A stretch of DNA of 5,120 bases from Elusimicrobiota bacterium (GTDB lineage Bacteria; Elusimicrobiota; Elusimicrobia; 2-02-FULL-39-32), in assembly GCA_023249835.1 (NCBI GenBank), contig JAHFBY010000120.1, positions 1-5,120 of the forward strand. The letters are read 5' to 3'. The notes below the pieces were generated by a model. The model saw only the letters and a list, made by a program, of their open reading frames with translations. It ran no database searches and was not told the DNA's origin. Both the position numbers and the translations under genes were made by a program. Below are positions 1 to 5,120 of the stretch, in pieces. Each line of letters opens with the position of its first letter. Positions within the stretch are counted from its first letter, which is position 1.

Positions 1-3000
1 GCTTTAAACTTCTATAATATTCCCAGCTCGGCGGCTACTGTTGCATCTACGCAAACTTTTACTGCCATCATTTCGGTAAACAGCTTTAACATTTATACAA
101 CCAGCGCCCTGGTCGTGATCAACTCTAACGGTAACCCCGACAACACCCAAATCGCAATTTCTACCGGATTAGGTTCCGACTTTAACGTTACCCTCTCTTC
201 CATTGGCAAAACCTCCGGACCCCAAACTTCGCTGCTCATCAGTAACTTGAGCATCAACACCACCTACAGTTTGCAAGCCGGCGTCTTAAATATTAACAAC
301 TCCACCGCGGCAATTACGGTCACTAACTCTACTGTCACCTTGTCCGTTGTTCCCACACTTACGAGCTTTGTGCTTTATAGCGCCAGCGCTTCTCTTACCT
401 TAGGATTAAACTCTAACCCCTCGGGGACTATTTTGGAAATATCAACTGAGAACTTCACCACTTCTGTTTCTTCTTCCGGCAGGGTCACCAATTTGTCTTT
501 GTTCAACTTAACTCCTAACACGACGTACCTGTTTTATGCTCGTTCAGTTAACCACAACGGCGCGCTTTCTGCCGGCGTCTTCTTGGCGTCTACCGCCACT
601 TTGTGCGCAGTTCCACTCAACGCTCAATTTTTGGCCGTAAATCGTACGAGTATGACCGTATCCTGGACCAGCAATCAAAATTCAACTGATACCTTATATC
701 AGGTTCAATTCTCCACAGCGTCAGATTTTTCGCTAGTTCAACTTTCTTCTTCGCTAATAAACTTGACTACTGCCACCGGCACATCGCTGTATGAGGGATC
801 CACTTACTATGTGCGGATACGCGCGCAAAATCGCTTTGATTTGTTTAGTTCTTTTTCCGCCAGCATTTCTTCGCTCACTTCCTTTGGCGTGTTAGGTTCC
901 ACGGGCGTTCCCGTGTCTGCGACCCTCTATAATAACCAAAGAAAATTTGTTCGCGCTACAAACGGAGACCTTTATTTCGTTTATAATAAAATTTATGGAG
1001 GTAAAAATAGGCTATTTTTAGCGCGATCCACTGACAATGGAGTTTCTTGGGCAGACACGACCAGCTCTCCGATTGAAACCGCAGGATCTGTTGGTGGAGG
1101 ATACAACCAGGAAAATCCGGCTTTGGCAATAGATTCTGGCGATGTCTTACACTTGATTTGGCCGGGCTTGAACAATGTTTTAGACACTACAGGCGGGGTT
1201 GAACAAAAAATTGTTTACTCTTCGGCAGCTGTTCCGGGAACCGCTTGGTCAACCTATGTGAAAATTCCCGCCAACTCCTATGAAGGTGGCGAAGCCTATG
1301 GACCATCCATTGCTGTAGATATTCGTAACGGTTTACATATTGTTTGGGCAGGCCAGAACAATGGCTCAGAAAACGGCAGGGTACGTTATTCATCGCGCGC
1401 TAGCGACAGTTTTAACTGGACTCCCTATATAGATATTGCGTACAATTCTGCGGATACTATTTTTCCCTCCTTAGCGATAGATAGCAACAATGTTTTACAT
1501 GTAGTTGCTTTAAAAAGAACCGGTGCAGGTTCAGGTGAATATGACGCCATTGTTTATTCTTCTCGTTCTATTAATAGCGGTAGTTGGAGCGTTTGGCAGA
1601 ACGTTGCAAACATATCCGGCAGGCGTCAGGGTGATGCGCCCTCTATCGCCATTGACTCTTTAAATAATCTGCACGTAGTGTGGCATGGCCATGACGACAC
1701 TTATACCAATCATTACCAAATCAAATACTCTTCCCGTTATTCTACCGGAGTGAACTGGTCTGCTTGGACCAATATTCAACCGCTGGCCAACAATGTTCAG
1801 CAAGATCCGGCCATTTCTATTGATAATAGCAACAATCTTTATGTGATTTGGCGTGGTAGCGATCCTACTCATCCAATCAGCAATATAAAATACTCTAAAT
1901 ATAATGGAAGTTCTTGGAGCAGTTGGGTTAACCTCACTAACTCTGATTATGACCAAATTAATCCCGGGATTCGTTGGGCGGGTTGGAATAATCGCAGCGG
2001 TTACTTGGACATGGCTTGGACAGGACAAGTGGGTTCTAATTATCAGATTCGTTTTCAAAGCGACCAAAGCGTTTTGATGAGCGCGGGCTTTACTGACAAT
2101 ACATTGCCCACTTCAGTTGTTTTGCAACCTGTTCATGGATCTATTGCGACTTCTCTGTTAACGGTTAGCGGCACAGCCGTTGACAATGGTGCAGTGCAGT
2201 CAGTAGGGTTAGGTGTACGCAGGCTCTCAGACGGGATGTGGTGGAGTGGAACTGTTTTTGATTCTGTAGCGCAAGTTTATGTGAACGTTTCCAGCTTAAC
2301 TTTTTCTAGCGCTGATTCCGCGGTTTGGACCTATACGGCATTAACCGGGTTAACAAGTAGTTCTTCCTATTATATCGTTTCTTGTGCCACAGACTCCTAT
2401 GGCAATGTAGAATCTGCTTCTGAGCAGTCCGTTGGTTCAAGCACTTTTACATTTGATAACATTGCGCCCAGCCAAATCACAAGCCTTATCGCTTATCAAA
2501 ACGGATCGGCTAATAACGTGCAGTTAGAGTGGATGTCGCCGGGGGATGACTCCACCACCGGAACCTTGCCCGTGGGCAGCGCCTACAAAATTCAATATTC
2601 TTCAACTAACCCTAATATTTCCTGGTCTACTGCTAACGCGCAAGTTACTATTTCTTCGAGCGGCGTAACCTATGGGGTGTATGTTTCGAGCGCCCTTGTC
2701 TTAGGGCAAGGGGAGTATTATTTCCGAATTTGGACGATAGACGATGCGGGCAACGTTTCTGCATTATCGAACCTGGCTACAGCGTACAGTTCGCCCTTTA
2801 GTTTTGAAATAGTGGACGGAACCGGCACTATCCAAGGCGAGTACGCGGCCATGGCCATTGACAAAGACGGGAACCTGCACGCGGCTTATCGCGACGGTAC
2901 AAACTTGGATTTACGCTACGCGAAACGAACAGGCTCTGCTTGGAGCGTTCCGCAAACTTTGGACTCTGCCGGTAGCGTTGGGTGGTTTGTTTCCATTGCC

Positions 3001-5120
3001 ATTGACAGCTTGGGCAACCCACATATTTCTTATCACAACAATTCCAATAGCAATCTCAAATATACCTATTACACCGGCTCCGTTTGGAACACTTCTGCGG
3101 TGGACAATATTAGCGGAAATCAAACTTCAATTGCGTTGGACGGTTTAAATCATCCGCATATCTCTTACTATGACGGGACCAACGTTACCTTAAAATATGC
3201 CAACTATAATGGCGTGTCCTGGTCAACAACGACTATTGATCCCGGACCCAGCGTAGGGGCAATGAGTTCCATTGCCTTAGACGCTCTTGGCCGACCGCGC
3301 ATTGTTTATTATGATTCAACCAACTCTGACCTTAAATATGCGGAATATAACGGGACGGTTTGGTCCACGAGCACAATTGACGCGACCAATAACGTTGGCG
3401 AAATGCCGGCAATAGCGATTGACGGTTCAGATAATGTGCATGTGGTCTATCGCTATTTTAGCGGAGCCAGTCCCAGATACGCAAAGTATAACGGTTCAAG
3501 TTGGAGCGTACAAACAGTAGACTCCGGTGACCGCGGTTGGTACAACTCCATTGCGTTGGATGGGTTAGGAAATCCCCACATCGCATATTATGACGACGTT
3601 GATTTTAATTTAAAGTACGCGTCCTATAACGGCGTTTCTTGGTCAACGACCACGGTTGATTCGAGCGGCAACACGGGCCAATATACCGCCCTGGCAATTG
3701 ACGGGTCGGGAGATGTCCATATTGCCTATTATAATGTCAGTACGGGAAACCTGAACGTTGCTCATTGGGTGGGAGCGGGACTAAATGCGCCAATGGGCGG
3801 AAACGCGCACGGTAAAGTGCAGGGCCCAACCAATTTTAAGGCAGACTCAGCGGATGTTTTAAGCGCCACAATCACTTGGCGCTGGACCGCAAACTCAACC
3901 AACGCGGACGGATACCGAGTCTATTATGCAAGCGGATCCGGAGTAGCTTCTAATTTCAGTTTAGGCGCAGGTTCGGGAACTCTTAGCGGCAACGCTGTCA
4001 ATAGTTGGATGCAAACGGGCATGACTCCCAACACCAGCTATCAGGCGTATGTGGTAGCGGTGAACAAGGGCGGCGTGGTTAGTTCTTCGGGCGCGTTGAA
4101 AATTACGCTCGCTGCCCCGCCGGCGCTTTCCAGCTTTACAGCCGTATATATCACCAGCCTCACTTATAGTTGGTTAGCCAACAGCAACCCATCCGGAACG
4201 CTTTATCAAGTTGAATCCTCCACTAATTCCGGTTTTGTGTCTGCGACCACTTCCCCGTTTATTACCGCTTTATCTACTTCGGTTTTGGGGTTATCCGCTA
4301 ACGCTACGTACTGGTTAAGAGTAAGGGCAAAAAATGATGACGGAATTTTTAGCGCTTATGATACTGCCAGCGCCACTCCCACTTTAACTTCCACGCCTTC
4401 GGTAAACGGGTATCAGCTATTTTATTCAAGCGTAGTTGTCTATTTGGGTTCAAACACCAACCCTGCGGGCACTATCTTGCAAATATCCACACAGAATTTT
4501 ACCGTAGCCAACACTTCCGCGGTATACTCTCAAGGTTTAATAACCACTGCCACCTTGTCTGGACTCGTAGCGAATACGACTTATTCTGTTTGGGCGCGCT
4601 CTCTTAACAGCAACGCCTTGCCCGGAGACAGCATAGCCGTGTTCATAGGTTCAGCTACGCTTGCGAACGTTCCTGGATCTGGGAGCTTCTTGGCAATCAG
4701 CGCTTCTTCCATTACCCTGGCATGGACTGCGAACTCCAATCCTTTGACCCCGCCCACGAGCTATGAGATGCAGCTTTCTTCCAGTTCGGATTTTGCGGGA
4801 ATTGTGACCGGTTCCGTCACTTACCAACTGTTGGCCTCGAGCAGCGCGTTGTCTCCTAACAGCACCTACTTTTTGCGGGTATCGGCGTTTAATCGTAGCG
4901 GAAGCCAAAGCGGGTACAACACTACGCTCTCAACCATGAGCGCTGCCAAAGACCCTTCCGGTTCAAATTTGAGCGCAGTATACTCTTCGAGCATATCGTT
5001 AAATTGGAACGCCAACGGTAACCCGGTTTATACGGACTATGAAGTAAACTATTCCACGAGCGCAAATTTTAGCACTTACGGTTCAAGCGTAATATATAAC
5101 GCGGGACTTACTCCCGGGGC
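1..5120 (+). CDS. Giant multidomain FN3 / beta-propeller surface protein, internal fragment (both ends missing)
   Basis: Frame 1 is open across the entire window (1706 codons). The translation forms continuous recognisable domains from end to end, so this is one gene without frameshifts. Domain order: FN3-like x3 (28-298), Asp-box propeller (about 294-692), Ig-like (697-820), PGDD-type FN3 (821-930), second propeller (935-1261), Gly/Asn-rich linker (1262-1275), FN3-like x5 (1276 to the window end, the last one cut). No start is visible: the first ATG, at 652, falls inside an FN3 strand, and domain sequence continues upstream of it. No signal peptide, membrane anchor or sorting domain lies in the window; they would be at the missing ends. 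Two Cys and about two dozen Lys in 1706 residues, with abundant Ser/Thr/Asn/Tyr, fit an exported protein. The likely role is a long surface or secreted fibre carrying two propeller heads (adhesion or glycan/protein binding); this is inferred from architecture only. No enzyme active site is recognised. The coding call is very secure; the function is not. Confidence 0.97.
82..894 (+). repeat. N-terminal block of three FN3-like domains (protein-level tandem repeat)
   Basis: Three beta-sandwich units of about 90 residues: 28-116, 119-203 and 204-298. Each ends with the FN3-type F-strand motif: LSINTTY (83-89), LTPNTTY (170-176) and LYEGSTY (263-269), the last followed by VRIRAQN. The third unit has the usual B-strand Trp (W222 in VSWTSN) and the phrase TLYQVQFST. 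The first two lack that Trp and instead carry an N-x-NP-containing loop followed by an I-x-IST strand (41-55 and 137-149), a variant that recurs near residue 1485. The block contains a single lysine (K70). Residues 1-27 look like the last strands of a further upstream domain. FN3 repeats in bacterial exported proteins usually act as spacers, so a stalk role is inferred. Domain edges are good to about five residues. Confidence 0.8.
880..2076 (+). other. Beta-propeller 1, BNR/Asp-box (sialidase-like fold), about seven blades
   Basis: Residues about 294-692 hold repeats of about 55-60 residues with the pattern P-x-(I/L)-A-(I/V)-D-x-x-(N)-x-L-H-(V/I)-V-W ... (I/V)-x-Y-S-S-R ... W-x-x-(W/Y). Clear copies of the core strand lie at PALAID (373-378), PSIAVD (435-440), PSLAID (489-494), PSIAID (547-552) and PAISID (603-608). 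The first blade (about 305-363) is divergent but ends in a canonical Asp-box. The last repeat (about 651-691) lacks its outer W-containing strand, which the segment before blade 1 could supply; that would close a seven-blade ring ('velcro' closure, inferred). The family architecture is that of sialidase-like and related glycan-binding propellers. No arginine triad or Tyr/Glu catalytic pair can be assigned, so a binding or structural head is more likely than a sialidase. Confidence 0.78.
1027..1050 (+). other. Canonical Asp-box (BNR) motif in blade 1 of propeller 1
   Basis: Residues 343-350 read STDNGVSW, an exact match to the Asp-box consensus S-x-D-x-G-x-x-W that forms the beta-hairpin turn in sialidase-like propellers. 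It directly follows the hydrophobic strand RLFLAR. The equivalent hairpins of the later blades keep the Trp and sometimes the Gly (G413/W416, G583/W586, G636/W639), but the Asp position is Val, Ser or Tyr. This is therefore the only intact copy in the window. Confidence 0.88.
2089..2460 (+). other. Ig-like beta-sandwich domain between propeller 1 and the PGDD-type FN3
   Basis: Residues 697-820 start with DNTLPTSVVLQPVHGS and continue with LLTVSGTAVDNGAVQSVGLGVR, then a Trp pair in GMWWSG (745-750), and end with YYIVSCATDSYGNVES (790-805). The pattern 'P-x-x-G ... L-x-x-x-SGTA-x-D ... V-x-x-V-x-(L/V)' followed by a late 'Y-x-(V/I)-x-(A/C)-x-D-x-x-GN' strand is typical of bacterial Ig-like spacer domains in large exported proteins. 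C795, one of the two cysteines in the window, lies in its penultimate strand. The domain probably positions propeller 1 relative to the next unit. It could also be classed as a cadherin-like or He-PIG-type sandwich; the sequence alone does not decide this. Confidence 0.65.
2461..2790 (+). other. FN3 domain of the 'PGDD' type with two characteristic loops
   Basis: Residues 821-930. It opens with IAPSQITSLIA, a common FN3 A-strand entry. The B strand is VQLEWMSPGDD (840-850, W844). A C-strand reads YKIQYSS (862-868) and is followed by an aromatic loop NISWSTANAQV. The F/G strands read YYFRIWTIDDAGNVS (906-920). Compared with the flanking FN3 units it has a longer B-C loop (PGDDSTTGTLPVGS, 847-860) and a different consensus, so it is a separate FN3 lineage. 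I recall similar modules in giant Elusimicrobiota proteins; this is recollection, not a search result. It sits directly before propeller 2 and likely acts as its neck. Confidence 0.75.
2803..3783 (+). repeat. Beta-propeller 2: about 47-residue tandem repeats, probably seven blades
   Basis: Residues 935-1261. Core strands (S/A)-(I/L/M)-A-(I/L)-D start at about 950, 998, 1043, 1090, 1137, 1183 and 1230, giving seven copies spaced 45-48 residues. The unit is SIALDGLGNPHISYYD, then a variable loop, then LKYAxYNGxSWSTTTVD. Strand motifs conserved across copies are PHI(S/A)YYD, LKYA, YNG-x-x-WS and (V/I)D. The seventh copy (about 1229-1261) stops after NLNVAHWVGAG, without the W...VD strand. That missing strand is matched by the lone FEIVDG segment (936-941) before copy 1, so the ring appears to close by pairing the two ends. 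No catalytic residues are recognised. Surface-exposed Tyr, Trp and His in the loops would suit glycan or protein binding (inference). It is regular and in frame, with no decayed copy. Confidence 0.82.
3784..3825 (+). other. Gly/Asn-rich linker between propeller 2 and the C-terminal FN3 block
   Basis: Residues 1262-1275 (NAPMGGNAHGKVQG) match neither the propeller repeat nor the FN3 pattern. Small and polar residues dominate, so a flexible hinge between head and stalk is likely. The following PTNFKADSA begins an FN3 A strand. Confidence 0.5.
3826..5120 (+). repeat. C-terminal block of FN3-like domains (four complete, fifth cut by the window end)
   Basis: Units at residues about 1276-1373, 1374-1465, 1466-1557, 1558-1650 and 1651 onward. 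F-strand motifs are MTPNTSY (1341-1347), LSANATY (1431-1437), LVANTTY (1522-1528) and LSPNSTY (1617-1623). The fifth copy is cut within the same motif (LTPG at 1703-1706). B-strand Trp residues are W1295, W1391, W1575 and W1669; the third unit lacks one and carries NTNPAGTILQIST (1485-1497) instead, like the units at 28-203. Phrases such as NSNPSGTLYQVESSTN (1394-1409) alternate with this variant. The block probably continues beyond the window. Its role as a stalk is inferred from family behaviour. It is lysine-poor: only K1444 and K1650 occur after residue 1367. Confidence 0.8.

Noticed and set aside
652..654. First in-frame ATG as a possible gene start
   Set aside because: It encodes M218 inside the B strand of an FN3 domain (TSMTVSW); clear domain sequence continues upstream and no ribosome-binding site precedes it.
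994..1001. Purine-rich GGAGG-like stretch resembling a ribosome-binding site
   Set aside because: It is within the frame (codons for Tyr-Gly-Gly-Lys), no start codon stands at suitable spacing, and the main frame is coding on both sides.
993..1393. Two adjacent minus-strand reading frames (993-1187 and 1187-1393)
   Set aside because: They lie opposite the Asp-box propeller, encode low-complexity Pro/Ser/Arg-rich peptides with no domain pattern, and are explained by codon bias on the coding strand.
1660..2067. Minus-strand reading frame of 135 codons
   Set aside because: It is the longest antisense frame, but its peptide (Ile/Thr/Arg/Pro-rich) mirrors the GAT/AAT/GTT-rich propeller codons; no ribosome-binding site or recognisable family is seen.
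880..2076. Annotation of propeller 1 as an active sialidase
   Set aside because: One Asp-box and the propeller fold are not enough; no arginine triad, Tyr/Glu pair or FRIP-like motif can be assigned.
2692..2712. Inverted repeat CCCTTG...CAAGGG (with a competing GCCCT...AGGGC) as a possible terminator or RNA hairpin
   Set aside because: The stem is only six base pairs with an 8-base loop, has no downstream T-run, and encodes conserved FN3 residues (ALVLGQGEYY) in the middle of the gene.
2828..3148. Overlapping short frames on both strands (2828-3022 minus, 2911-3123 minus, 2858-3148 plus frame 2)
   Set aside because: Three mutually overlapping frames over propeller 2 cannot all be real, and the frame 1 product there has a strict 45-48-residue repeat, which identifies frame 1 as coding.
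2803..3783. DNA-level tandem repeat or CRISPR-like array
   Set aside because: The about 140-base periodicity is clear only in protein; synonymous positions differ widely, units are far longer than CRISPR repeats, and the frame is coding throughout.
4651..4908. Minus-strand reading frame of 85 codons
   Set aside because: The Arg/Gly/Gln-rich peptide is the antisense of Ser/Ala/Thr codons in an FN3 domain and has no motif of its own.

Overview
The window is one uninterrupted reading frame. Frame 1 of the + strand is open from base 1 to base 5120 (1706 complete codons, no stop), so the whole window lies inside a single very large gene with both ends outside. There is no intergenic DNA, RNA gene, promoter, terminator, mobile element or CRISPR array. 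The translated product is a mosaic of extracellular beta-sandwich and beta-propeller domains. It is rich in Ser, Thr, Asn, Tyr and Ala. It has only two cysteines (residues 202 and 795) and about two dozen lysines, as expected of a secreted or cell-surface protein.

Layout by residue of the window translation (residue n = bases 3n-2 to 3n): 1-27, tail of a preceding domain; 28-298, three fibronectin type III (FN3)-like domains; about 294-692, a first beta-propeller with one canonical Asp-box (BNR motif) and about seven blades; 697-820, an Ig-like beta-sandwich; 821-930, an FN3 domain of a distinct 'PGDD' type; 935-1261, a second, more regular beta-propeller made of about 47-residue repeats, again apparently seven-bladed; 1262-1275, a Gly/Asn-rich linker; 1276-1706, four complete FN3-like domains and a fifth cut by the window end.

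How the parts may work together (inference): the FN3 and Ig-like sandwiches look like a rod or stalk that spaces two propeller 'heads' along a long surface fibre. Propellers of this general kind commonly bind glycans or proteins, but no catalytic set can be assigned here. Adhesion, cell-surface coating or glycan recognition are the reasonable options, and none is proven.

Organism: bacterial, with mid-range GC. The FN3 phrasing (NPSGTLYQVE, LTPNTTY, the PGDD...GTL...Y-x-IQYSS module, YYFRIWTIDDAGN) resembles the giant FN3/propeller proteins I recall from uncultured Elusimicrobiota and related metagenome-derived genomes. This rests on memory of style, not on a search, and is a moderate-confidence suggestion.
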